DNA from: UBA10427 sp003500135 | GTDB taxonomy: Bacteria; Bacteroidota; Bacteroidia; Cytophagales; Cyclobacteriaceae | Assembly: GCA_963966275.1 (NCBI GenBank) | Contig: CAWZYQ010000085.1 | Coordinates: 1 to 15,987, forward strand | Length of the DNA stretch: 15,987 nucleotides | Direction: 5' to 3' | In this document: piece by piece, positions 8,185-14,206 of the stretch | Numbering within the stretch: position 1 is the first letter of the stretch | Layout of the letters: the number at the start of each line of letters is the position of its first letter | Notes under the pieces: generated by a model | The model's database searches: none | What the model was told of the DNA's origin: nothing | The model's input: the letters and a program-made list of their open reading frames with translations, nothing else | Position numbers and translations under genes: made by a program

Positions 8185-8744
8185 TCTTCAAAGAAACGTT
8201 TGAGGTTCTGTATCTCCTTCCCATTTTGAAGTGATACATCCATATTAGCATAAAGGCCTTCTTCCCTGATTTTTAATTTCAACCGGTCGATCACCTCGAT
8301 TTCTCCATATTTTGATTCAATTTCATTGATCCAGTCCCTGAAATCGTCGTCGTTCAAATTAATTTCACCTTCGTTGATATCATCGGGGTCAATATCAGTA
8401 ATTTCAATGTCCATGTGGGTTACCGCTTCTTCAATTTGATGAGCCATGGCTTCGATAAATTCTTCCAGGTTGTCACTCATCATATCAATTTGAATGTCGA
8501 GATCTTCCAGCGCATCCTCCCAGTCTTTTTCGTTGATATTGATTTCAATTTTTGTATCTCTATCTTCCAGTTTTTCCAGGTTTCTTTCAAGGCGTTCCCC
8601 CATCTCTTCAAGATACTCTTCCAGTTCAACTTCCTTTCCATTTACTTTTATGGTCACTTTGGCATCATCGTGCTTTTGTGCAATAGAATCAGTGATAAGG
8701 AACGGAGCGATAGCGAAGCTCAATAGCAGTACGATTTTTTTCAT
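8181..8744 (-). CDS. Very acidic exported protein of unknown function
   Basis: A 187-aa protein I do not recognise. It has a clear signal peptide (KK, hydrophobic 4-18, likely cleavage after A22 in DSIAQ). The mature part is unusually rich in Glu and Asp, with repeated short stretches such as ELEEYLEEMGERLE, DPDDINEGEINLNDDD and EKDWEDALEDLD, and has no cysteine. Predicted character is helical and highly negative. It could bind divalent cations or basic partners, but that is inference from composition only. I chose the ATG at 8744-8742 because it gives the signal peptide and has AGAGG six bases upstream. A longer frame to 8795 would add 17 residues that mask the signal sequence. It is convergent with the cytochrome c gene and lies downstream of murI on the same strand, 209 bases away. 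Confidence 0.82.
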   Translation of the reverse strand: MKKIVLLLSFAIAPFLITDSIAQKHDDAKVTIKVNGKEVELEEYLEEMGERLERNLEKLEDRDTKIEININEKDWEDALEDLDIQIDMMSDNLEEFIEAMAHQIEEAVTHMDIEITDIDPDDINEGEINLNDDDFRDWINEIESKYGEIEVIDRLKLKIREEGLYANMDVSLQNGKEIQNLKRFFED

Positions 8745-8750
8745 AATTAT

Positions 8751-8755
8751 CCTCT
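8751..8755 (-). promoter_or_regulatory. Shine-Dalgarno-like AGAGG before the acidic exported protein
   Basis: AGAGG on the minus strand ends 6 bases before the ATG at 8744. Such sites are uncommon before genes in this window, and it supports the shorter start over the upstream one. Confidence 0.4.
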
Positions 8756-8953
8756 TTGATTTTTTATAATAAAACCAGTCTAAAAAATATGCCAAAAATT
8801 AATTTATTGACTCATCGATCTGTTTAACAATTAGTTGCATGTATTTTACAGGTAATTCCATTTTCAGAAGTTGTACACTTCCGAACATAAAATGAATACA
8901 CCTGAACGGTTTTGAACGATTTTTATCACAGGAAAAGCATCAGGATAATTCAA

Positions 8954-9763
8954 TTATTCCCACAATGGATATTTCTGTAATTCCACCTTTTCTCCGAAAA
9001 ACAATCTTGTTAGTTCTTCAAAAGATCGTGTATAATCGGAGACCAGAAATCTATATTTTGGGCCATCCTGTTTATTTTGCAACATGTGGAATTCCAGGTA
9101 GCCTTTAAGCGCCTCAGCAACAATCACGCTACTATCGAGAATATCTACTTCTCCTTTATAATATTCAGCAATCTGGTTTTTTATAAGTGGGTAATGTGTG
9201 CAGCCCAGTATTAGTGACTGAATGCCCGATAACTCCTGTTTTGTAAGATAACCTCTGATAATATCCTGACTTATATTCCCATCGAGGATTCCTTCTTCAA
9301 TCATTGGAACAAAAAGGGGGGTAGCCAGGGATTTGAGTTCAAGATTATTGGCAAGGTGATCCATTTTCTTTTTATACACATTCGAGTTGACCGTTTGTTT
9401 TGTCCCGATCAATCCAATGGTTGTATTCTGGTAGCGCTCACGAGCATAGTTGATCACAGGGTCAATCACATTTAGCACTTTGGTGCGGCTACCGACATAT
9501 TCTTTCACCAATTCATAAGCTGCGGCGGAAGCTGAATTACATGCGATCAGAATCACCTTGCATTTTTCTTTAATAAGTATATCAGCGATTTTAACTGAAT
9601 AGGCTTGTATTGCTGCAGTTGACTTATCACCGTAAGGGAGATGTGCTGTATCTCCAAAATAAACGATATTTTCCTTTGGCAACAACTCCTTAATAGCTTT
9701 TGCCACCGTCATTCCACCTATTCCACTATCAAAAATCCCTATTGGATCAATTGCTCGGGCCAT
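8954..9763 (-). CDS. murI: Glutamate racemase
   Basis: This cytoplasmic enzyme interconverts L- and D-glutamate and supplies D-Glu for peptidoglycan. The 269-aa length is normal. Signatures: IGIFDSGIGGMTV with D12/S13, VYFGDTAHLPYG, and the two catalytic cysteines C75 in IACNSAS and C188 in LGCTHYPL, so both proton-transfer residues are present. The protein starts at the ATG 9763-9761. A good promoter match and an inverted repeat lie 20-50 bases upstream. It appears to be a single-gene unit, because 209 bases separate it from the acidic-protein gene and no clear terminator hairpin is seen there. Confidence 0.96.
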   Translation of the reverse strand: MARAIDPIGIFDSGIGGMTVAKAIKELLPKENIVYFGDTAHLPYGDKSTAAIQAYSVKIADILIKEKCKVILIACNSASAAAYELVKEYVGSRTKVLNVIDPVINYARERYQNTTIGLIGTKQTVNSNVYKKKMDHLANNLELKSLATPLFVPMIEEGILDGNISQDIIRGYLTKQELSGIQSLILGCTHYPLIKNQIAEYYKGEVDILDSSVIVAEALKGYLEFHMLQNKQDGPKYRFLVSDYTRSFEELTRLFFGEKVELQKYPLWE

Positions 9764-9782
9764 ATTGTTTTAGTAATTGTTG

Positions 9783-9815
9783 CGAAGGTAAATACAATTT
9801 CACCTTCTGCACCAA
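9783..9815 (-). promoter_or_regulatory. Probable murI promoter (TTG-N22-TACCTTCG)
   Basis: On the minus strand a TTG (9815-9813) is followed after 22 bases by TACCTTCG (9790-9783), one base off the Bacteroidota consensus TAnnTTTG. The predicted start site would be about 12-15 bases before the murI ATG. Confidence 0.42.
9784..9807. repeat. Inverted repeat overlapping the murI promoter
   Basis: GAAGGTAAAT (9784-9793) and ATTT-C-ACCTTC (9797-9807) form a 10-bp stem with one bulged C around the 3-base centre ACA. It covers most of the predicted -7 box and the adjoining part of the spacer. It could be an operator dyad, or a chance palindrome in AT-rich DNA. Confidence 0.5.
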
Positions 9816-9915
9816 TTTGTGTTTAAAAAAATGCTTTACGTTATTGAAGTAATATTATGTGATATATTAATGTAAAAAATATTTTATTTTGTTAGATATT
9901 TGATCGAAGATTTGA

Positions 9916-10473
9916 ATGCGGCGTATGGAAAATTCTATTTATCTCAACATCCCAAAGAATATAAGGATAAGTGAGGATTATCAATGCTTAAAGATTGAAA
10001 TAAGCTGGTTTAAACCCAAGTATTTACTGGCGTTTTTTTTAATACCTACTTTTACTTATTTCATTATTCAATCAGATTTTGTGAATGGTAGTCTGTCAAC
10101 CCAGTCACTTCCGGTATATCTTTTATTAGGGATCAATATAGTGTTGATGGGTTATTGTTTTATTCGACTGATTACGAGTTCTATCATTAATGTAAACCAG
10201 GGTAGAATGTGGATTGATCACAAACCGATAAGAATTCAAAGGGTTATTTCTGTAAATAAGGAAAATATCGCACAGCTTTATGTGGCCAAACAACTAAAAG
10301 TAAATAAGTGGTATGGGATTCAAACCACTTACCAGGTAAACCTTATTCAAAGCAACGGGCGGGAAATGATTATTTTACAAGACTTACAGTCAATTGATCA
10401 GGCAAAATTTATTGAAAAGAAAATCGAAAATTTTCTTAATATTGTTGATGTACCTGTAAAAGGGGAAGCCTAA
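9916..10473 (+). CDS. Two-helix membrane protein of unknown function
   Basis: A 185-aa protein I do not recognise. It has a polar N-terminus (1-34), two hydrophobic helices (about 35-52, with LAFFLIPTFTYFII, and 66-87, with VYLLLGINIVLMGY), and a C-terminal soluble region (about 90-180) of alternating hydrophobic residues with VNQGRMWID, QLYVAKQLK and EMIILQDL. That pattern resembles the small beta-rich PH-like tails seen in some membrane proteins, but this is only an impression. The start is the ATG at 9916. The ATG at 9925 (MENSIYLNIPKN) is about equally good. Its stop overlaps the stop of the convergent YihY gene by 4 bases, and the 5' spacer to murI is 152 bases with no convincing promoter. 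Confidence 0.75.
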   Translation: MRRMENSIYLNIPKNIRISEDYQCLKIEISWFKPKYLLAFFLIPTFTYFIIQSDFVNGSLSTQSLPVYLLLGINIVLMGYCFIRLITSSIINVNQGRMWIDHKPIRIQRVISVNKENIAQLYVAKQLKVNKWYGIQTTYQVNLIQSNGREMIILQDLQSIDQAKFIEKKIENFLNIVDVPVKGEA

Positions 10474-11405
10474 TCATTGTTTCTAAACCTCTTAGCGCGG
10501 TTTATGGCCTGTTCCAGGCTTGCATTGATTTCGAAACCCGATAAAATGATCATAGAGACCAAGTATAGCCAAACCATTAGGGCGATCATTGTTCCTATCG
10601 AGCCGTAAAGTTTATTGTAAGAATCAAAATTACCTACATAAAAAGAAAAAAGGTAGGAGACAAGCATGGTCAAAATAGTTGCGACCAAAGAACCCGGACT
10701 GATAAATTTCCACTTTTCATGCAGGGCCGGGGCGAAATAATAAATAGTTGAAAGCACGAGTAGGAAAGTGATGAAAATCACAATAAAGCGGAGAGCGAAA
10801 ATAGCCATTATAACAAGGTCTTGTGTAAGAAATCCGTTTTCCGTCAAAAATTTCAATATGAATTTCCCTACGATAAGTAATGAGATAGCTAAGAACAAAC
10901 TAGTGGAAAGTAAAACTGTGAGTGACACTGCAATTGTCCATGTCTTCAAAAACCCGCGTTTTTCTATGGTCCGGTAAATTTTATTGAAAGCCTGCATGAG
11001 TGCAATCATGCCATTGGTGGCCAAATATAGAGATAGCAGCACACTGAAAGATAATAATTGAGCCCTGGGCTTACTGATAATGTCCTGGATAGTTTGGTCA
11101 AGGCGTTCCAAAACGGCAATATCTGAAATCAGCTCCGATATTTTTTCATAAAGATCCGGTATCGGGATGTACGGGATAAGGGTAAATAGAAATATGAGCG
11201 ATGGGAATATGGCCAATGTAAAGTTGAAAGCCACAGCGCTTGCCCTGGTATTGATCTCATCATTTTTAAAATTATAGATAAATACTCTTATGAAATCATA
11301 CCAGGAAACCTCTTTTTTATGAATGTGAATACTTTTGAGATGACTTACAACGTGATTGAACGTTCTGTTATCTGTTAAAAAGTCCAGTAAACTTCTATTG
11401 GCCAT
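10470..11405 (-). CDS. YihY/BrkB family inner-membrane protein
   Basis: A 311-aa polytopic membrane protein with about six hydrophobic helices. Family signatures: RASAVAFNFTLAIFPSLIF near the first helix, the central YLATNGMIALMQAFNKIY block, ALHEKWKFISPGS before the fifth helix, and the C-terminal YNKLYGSIGTMIALMVWLY followed by LSGFEINA. Members were once called ribonuclease BN, but that activity belongs to another gene. The function of YihY proteins is not settled, and transport or envelope roles have been suggested. The frame reaches a TTG at 11408. The ATG at 11405 is the better start and overlaps the upstream thioesterase gene by 11 bases. It is the last gene of the mltG operon and converges on the two-helix membrane protein gene. 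Confidence 0.9.
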   Translation of the reverse strand: MANRSLLDFLTDNRTFNHVVSHLKSIHIHKKEVSWYDFIRVFIYNFKNDEINTRASAVAFNFTLAIFPSLIFLFTLIPYIPIPDLYEKISELISDIAVLERLDQTIQDIISKPRAQLLSFSVLLSLYLATNGMIALMQAFNKIYRTIEKRGFLKTWTIAVSLTVLLSTSLFLAISLLIVGKFILKFLTENGFLTQDLVIMAIFALRFIVIFITFLLVLSTIYYFAPALHEKWKFISPGSLVATILTMLVSYLFSFYVGNFDSYNKLYGSIGTMIALMVWLYLVSMIILSGFEINASLEQAINRAKRFRNND

Positions 11406-11808
11406 CAAAAAATGGTTTAAGTGCCTTTACTATCGTATCAGGAGCCTGTATGGACTTTCCGGTTTTCATATCAACGAAAGCCAGAATCGTCTCACCTAAG
11501 TTAAGCAATTTTTTTTGCTCATTATATATCTCATATTCAAAAGTGATCCTTCGATCGGGCATTTCTTTCACAAAAAGTTGAATGGTCAAAAGGTCATCAT
11601 AGCGGGCAGGACGTATGTATTTGGTTTTATTTTCTGCAACAGGCATGATAATGCCATCAGCTTCAAGCGCCTTATAAATCAGACCGAGATTTCTCAGTGA
11701 CTCTACCCGGGCAACTTCATAATACATGGCGTAATTACCATAATATACATAGCCCATTTGGTCGGTTTCGGCATACCTTACGCGGATTTGAGTGGTGTGT
11801 TGATACAT
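11395..11808 (-). CDS. Hotdog-fold acyl-CoA thioesterase (YbgC/4HBT family)
   Basis: A 137-aa single-domain hotdog protein. The 4-hydroxybenzoyl-CoA thioesterase-type motif is clear: RYAETDQMGYVYYGNY with the catalytic-type D16, followed by a helix YEVARVESLRNLG and the strand region RRITFEYEIYN. It should hydrolyse acyl-CoA or acyl-ACP thioesters in the cytoplasm. The substrate cannot be told from the sequence. The ATG is 2 bases after the mltG stop, and the stop overlaps the YihY start by 11 bases, so all three are one transcription unit. In other bacteria YbgC sits with Tol-Pal envelope genes. Here the neighbours MltG and YihY are also envelope proteins, which suggests but does not prove a lipid-related housekeeping role. 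Confidence 0.88.
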   Translation of the reverse strand: MYQHTTQIRVRYAETDQMGYVYYGNYAMYYEVARVESLRNLGLIYKALEADGIIMPVAENKTKYIRPARYDDLLTIQLFVKEMPDRRITFEYEIYNEQKKLLNLGETILAFVDMKTGKSIQAPDTIVKALKPFFDGQ

Positions 11809-11810
11809 TT

Positions 11811-12845
11811 CTATTTATATAATTTTGCTTTATTTAGTGCCTTCTGATATTTGCTTGCATATTGTAAATGATCACTTAGCCTTGAAGAGAAATGGTGGTA
11901 TCCTGTAAAGTCTGCTTTAGCACACATATACAAATAATTGTGGGACTCTGCATTCAATACGGCGTCTATTGATGTGATTGATGGTAAATTAATGGGGCCG
12001 GGAGGTAGTCCGGCATATTTATAGGTGTTGTATGGTGAATCTATTTCCTTATGAATATTCAAAACCCGTTGAATAGTGAAATCTCCTGCGGCAAACACTA
12101 AAGTTGGATCTGCCTGTAACAACATGCCGCGTTCAAGCCTGTTTAAATAAAGCCCGGCAATTATTGGACTTTCGTCATAATGCCTGGTTTCAGCCTGTAC
12201 TATGGAAGCTAAAGTCATAATTTCAGTGGGCATCATATCAAGGGCTTCTGCTTTTTCCATTCTGTTTTCGTTCCAAAAACGATCATATTCAGTACTTAAC
12301 CTTTCTAAAAGGTCTGCTGCGCTTATATCCCAATAAACTTCATAAGTATTAGGAATGAACATACACGGAAATGTCGCCTTATTGAAACCATATTCGGCAG
12401 GTGTGCTTTCTTTTAAAAGTAAGCTATCCAGGCCTTTTGGTGATAAAGCAATGTTTTTGCATATTTTTTCCGAGAGTTCACTGAGCATACGAACGTTGGT
12501 AAAGGTTATGCTTACCGGCTCCTGCAAGCCTGCCCTCAACATCCTTATTACTGTTCGGTTGTTCGAGTTGGCTTCTATCAGATATCTCCCTGATTTTACA
12601 TTTTCGTTGTATTTCATCAATTTCGATAAGAAACTGAATGAAACCGGATCCTGTACATAGTCCTTTTCAAATAGATTGTCCCGGACATCTTCAAATGTAT
12701 CTTCAGGGAAAATATAAAAGTATTGATCACTTTTATCGACGAGGAAGTTTGGTGAGAAAAATACCTGATAAAAATAGAAAGTAAAGGAGATGAGTAGAAC
12801 GGTTACCGCGGCAAATACAAGAATGAGTGGTTTGCTTATACGCAT
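11811..12845 (-). CDS. mltG: Endolytic peptidoglycan transglycosylase MltG (YceG-like)
   Basis: A 344-aa membrane-anchored lytic transglycosylase that cuts nascent glycan strands and helps set strand length. A single N-terminal helix (about 7-29) is followed by a LysM-like segment (about 40-100) with VKSGRYLIEAN, then the YceG catalytic domain with FIPNTYEVYW, MTLASIVQAETRHYDE, AGLYLNRLERGMLLQADPT, SPYNTYKYAGLPPGPI and SIDAVLNAESHNYLYM. The conserved Glu of the ASIVxxET motif is E219. Residue 217, a Glu in E. coli-type sequences (ASIVEKET), is Gln here. The start is the ATG at 12845-12843, with a strong promoter match upstream. It is the first gene of a three-gene minus-strand operon with a 2-base gap to the next gene. 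Confidence 0.93.
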   Translation of the reverse strand: MRISKPLILVFAAVTVLLISFTFYFYQVFFSPNFLVDKSDQYFYIFPEDTFEDVRDNLFEKDYVQDPVSFSFLSKLMKYNENVKSGRYLIEANSNNRTVIRMLRAGLQEPVSITFTNVRMLSELSEKICKNIALSPKGLDSLLLKESTPAEYGFNKATFPCMFIPNTYEVYWDISAADLLERLSTEYDRFWNENRMEKAEALDMMPTEIMTLASIVQAETRHYDESPIIAGLYLNRLERGMLLQADPTLVFAAGDFTIQRVLNIHKEIDSPYNTYKYAGLPPGPINLPSITSIDAVLNAESHNYLYMCAKADFTGYHHFSSRLSDHLQYASKYQKALNKAKLYK

Positions 12846-12880
12846 AGTTTTAAGAGTTAAGATTTAGAATAGGCAAACGG

Positions 12881-12912
12881 CAAAAATAATAAGTTAGACC
12901 GTTAGTTTGCAA
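12881..12912 (-). promoter_or_regulatory. Probable mltG operon promoter (TTG-N21-TATTTTTG)
   Basis: On the minus strand a TTG (12912-12910) is followed after 21 bases by TATTTTTG (12888-12881), a full match to the Bacteroidota TAnnTTTG box at consensus spacing. The leader to the mltG ATG would be about 28 bases. It is the best promoter match in the window. A GCAAAC/GTTTGC dyad (12873-12878 and 12905-12910) brackets it. Confidence 0.55.
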
Positions 12913-13009
12913 CCGGATTATTGCTAGTTTAAGTCCGTTATATTTATAAAACACAATTGAACCTGATGCTAATGAACGAAAAATAGTAGCTTTATGTAAA
13001 TGGAATGAA

Positions 13010-13645
13010 ATGAAAAGGAATACTACTTTATTAAAAATCCATCCTGAAACCCCCGAAGGCAAAAAGATACAAAAGGTAATGGACTGTCTTAATTCAGGTG
13101 GAGTGATAATATATCCAACCGATACAATCTATGGCTTGGGCTGTAGCATTTATAATTCTACGGCCATCGAACAAATTGCCCGTATTAAAAACGTCAGGCC
13201 GGGCAATTATAAATTTTCTTTTATCTTTTCAACAATCAGTGAACTATCGGAATACACCAAGCATTTTGATACCAATGTGTACAGGCTGTTAAAAAAGGTA
13301 ACTCCGGGGCCCTTTACGTTTATACTGGAAGCCAATAATAAATTGCCCAGGGAATTAAAATTTCAAAGAAAGCAACTGGGCATTCGTATTCCGGATCATA
13401 ATGTGCCTCGCCAATTGGTAGAAAAATTGGGACATCCCTTATTAAATTCTTCCATCAGAGATGAAGATACAGTTTTGGAATATATAACTGATCCTTCGCT
13501 TATATTGGAAAGATATGATGGCATGGTAGATATAGTAATTGACAGCGGATATGGCGATAATCAGGCCTCGACTATAATAGACTGTACGAAGGATGATTTT
13601 GAAATTTTAAGAGAAGGCAAAGGAAAATTGGATTTGTTTGTTTAA
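13010..13645 (+). CDS. yciO: YciO-type Sua5/YciO/YrdC family protein
   Basis: A 211-aa protein of the YrdC-like fold. YPTDTIYGLGC at 35-45 marks the nucleotide-binding region of the family. Databases often label such proteins L-threonylcarbamoyladenylate synthase (TsaC). However, the layout matches E. coli YciO better: it begins with an IHPETPEG segment like YciO's HPDNP, has PGPFTFIL and the C-terminal REGKGKLDLF (YciO: REGVGDVKPF), and shows S147-S148-I149-R150 where TsaC has the STSAN motif. TsaC's KxR is replaced by KNVR at 60-63. I therefore think it is not the t6A enzyme but the less understood paralogue. The start at 13010 gives the family N-terminus. It is divergent from mltG, and a strong terminator follows its stop. 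Confidence 0.82.
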   Translation: MKRNTTLLKIHPETPEGKKIQKVMDCLNSGGVIIYPTDTIYGLGCSIYNSTAIEQIARIKNVRPGNYKFSFIFSTISELSEYTKHFDTNVYRLLKKVTPGPFTFILEANNKLPRELKFQRKQLGIRIPDHNVPRQLVEKLGHPLLNSSIRDEDTVLEYITDPSLILERYDGMVDIVIDSGYGDNQASTIIDCTKDDFEILREGKGKLDLFV

Positions 13646-13652
13646 AAATAAA

Positions 13653-13675
13653 AAAAGGGGCCGTTCGCCCCTTTT
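13653..13675. terminator. Bidirectional rho-independent-type terminator
   Basis: AAAAGGGGC (13653-13661) and GCCCCTTTT (13667-13675) form a 9-bp perfect stem with loop CGTTC, starting 7 bases after the yciO stop. On the minus strand the hairpin is followed by a long T run from the A-rich flank, so it can end transcripts from both sides. Confidence 0.88.
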
Positions 13676-13690
13676 GTAACCCATTAAACC

Positions 13691-13755
13691 AAAATAATAC
13701 AAAGAGGAATTGATTTAAATTCAATAGAATAACGACATTCTCTCTTTATTATTTT
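13691..13755. repeat. Nested inverted repeats with a possible three-way-junction fold
   Basis: An outer stem pairs AAAATAATA (13691-13699) with TATTATTTT (13747-13755) and AAGAG (13702-13706) with CTCTT (13742-13746), leaving a 2-base bulge. Inside it two hairpins sit back to back: ATTGA/TCAAT (13709-13713 and 13721-13725) and AGAAT/ATTCT (13726-13730 and 13737-13741). The second hairpin abuts the outer stem directly. The right arm contains the stop codon of the small minus-strand ORF. The sequence is very AT-rich, so part of this may be chance. Confidence 0.45.
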
Positions 13756-13937
13756 ATTACTTGAATAAAATTTTTAACAAAATTGTTTTCTATTGTTTTT
13801 AGGCTTATCTGATTTGTATACTGTTTTTGAATTTCCATTTGAAATGGGTTGGTTTTCTCTCGATCAATAGATACCAAAGATATTCCAGCGATCATCAGGC
13901 CTGATAATAAAATGATATGTTTTTTGGCACGTTTCAT
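13749..13937 (-). CDS. Putative small membrane or secreted protein
   Basis: A 62-aa frame starting MKRAKKHIILLSG, with a basic N-terminus, a hydrophobic stretch (about 8-23) and a polar tail (DREKTNPFQ to FIQVIK). This looks like a signal sequence or single anchor on a short tail, and I recognise no family. Nothing overlaps it on the other strand, and the bidirectional terminator at 13653-13675 would end its transcript. Against it: there is no clear promoter or ribosome binding site, and the 3' end lies in an AT-rich inverted repeat. If it is not real, the gene-free stretch runs from 13646 to 14206 (561 bases) and contains only the terminator, inverted repeats and a -7 box. Confidence 0.4.
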   Translation of the reverse strand: MKRAKKHIILLSGLMIAGISLVSIDREKTNPFQMEIQKQYTNQISLKTIENNFVKNFIQVIK

Positions 13938-14028
13938 TCATGCTAACAGGCTTCAATAGTCGTGCCAAAACTCAATTCGTGTAGTTTTGGGCCACTGAGG
14001 GCCTTGTTTTTAATCCGGTTGTTCTATT

Positions 14029-14084
14029 TCCGTACGAAATCGCACATATTTGCGTGCGGAATGATACGATACATCATATTTGTG
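14029..14084 (+). repeat. Hairpin plus CATATTTGYG direct repeats
   Basis: TCCGTACG (14029-14036) can pair with CGTGCGGA (14053-14060), 8 pairs with one U-G wobble on the plus strand. An alternative inner stem is CGCA/TGCG (14041-14044 and 14051-14054). CATATTTGCG (14045-14054) recurs as CATATTTGTG (14075-14084) with an exact 30-base period. Between them lies ATGAT-N7-ATCAT (14061-14077). The function is unknown: an operator array or a small RNA are both possible. Confidence 0.4.
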
Positions 14085-14178
14085 AAAAAGTCTGCCGGAA
14101 ATAAAATAAGAATTGATTATTCAACTATTTTAATGGGCCGTGAATCTCAAACAACTAGTGGATTTTGTAAATAAAAGA

Positions 14179-14186
14179 TAACTTTG
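14179..14186 (+). promoter_or_regulatory. -7 box (TAACTTTG) of the cNMP-phosphatase gene
   Basis: TAACTTTG matches TAnnTTTG exactly and ends 20 bases before the ATG at 14207. The -33 side is weak: GTGG near 14158 instead of TTTG. The expected leader is roughly 15 bases. Confidence 0.42.
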
Positions 14187-14204
14187 TAGGGACTAGGTTA
14201 CAAA
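14183..14204. repeat. 22-bp dyad TTTGTA-N10-TACAAA at the promoter/start region
   Basis: A perfect 6-bp inverted repeat overlaps the 3' half of the -7 box and ends 2 bases before the ATG of the cNMP-phosphatase gene. It is placed where a repressor would block initiation, or where an RNA hairpin would hide the start. Confidence 0.4.
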
Positions 14205-14206
14205 AT

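Noticed and set aside
8415..8769. Two plus-strand frames (8415-8726 and 8494-8769) opposite the acidic protein gene
   Set aside because: Their Ser/Phe-rich translations are what the complement of Glu/Asp codons produces. They are shadows of the acidic gene.
8745..8795. Longer start for the acidic exported protein
   Set aside because: It would place 17 extra residues before a clear signal peptide. The ATG at 8744 has AGAGG six bases upstream.
8861..8915. GAAGT-N5-ACTTC and a repeated GAACG between the acidic gene and murI
   Set aside because: The arms are only 5 bases long, there is no T run, and the placement does not suit a terminator. It is likely chance.
10470..11405. Ribonuclease BN identity for the YihY protein
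   Set aside because: The old name rbn was wrongly attached to this family. The protein is a multi-helix membrane protein without nuclease motifs.
12957..12994. Possible yciO promoter: TTG (12957-12959) with TAGCTTTA (12987-12994)
   Set aside because: The 27-base spacing is longer than the 17-23 bases expected and the box ends in A instead of G.
13962..14174. 70-aa plus-strand frame in the spacer before the phosphatase gene
   Set aside because: The translation has no domain or signal character, and the frame runs through the hairpin and repeat cluster. It is better explained as regulatory DNA.
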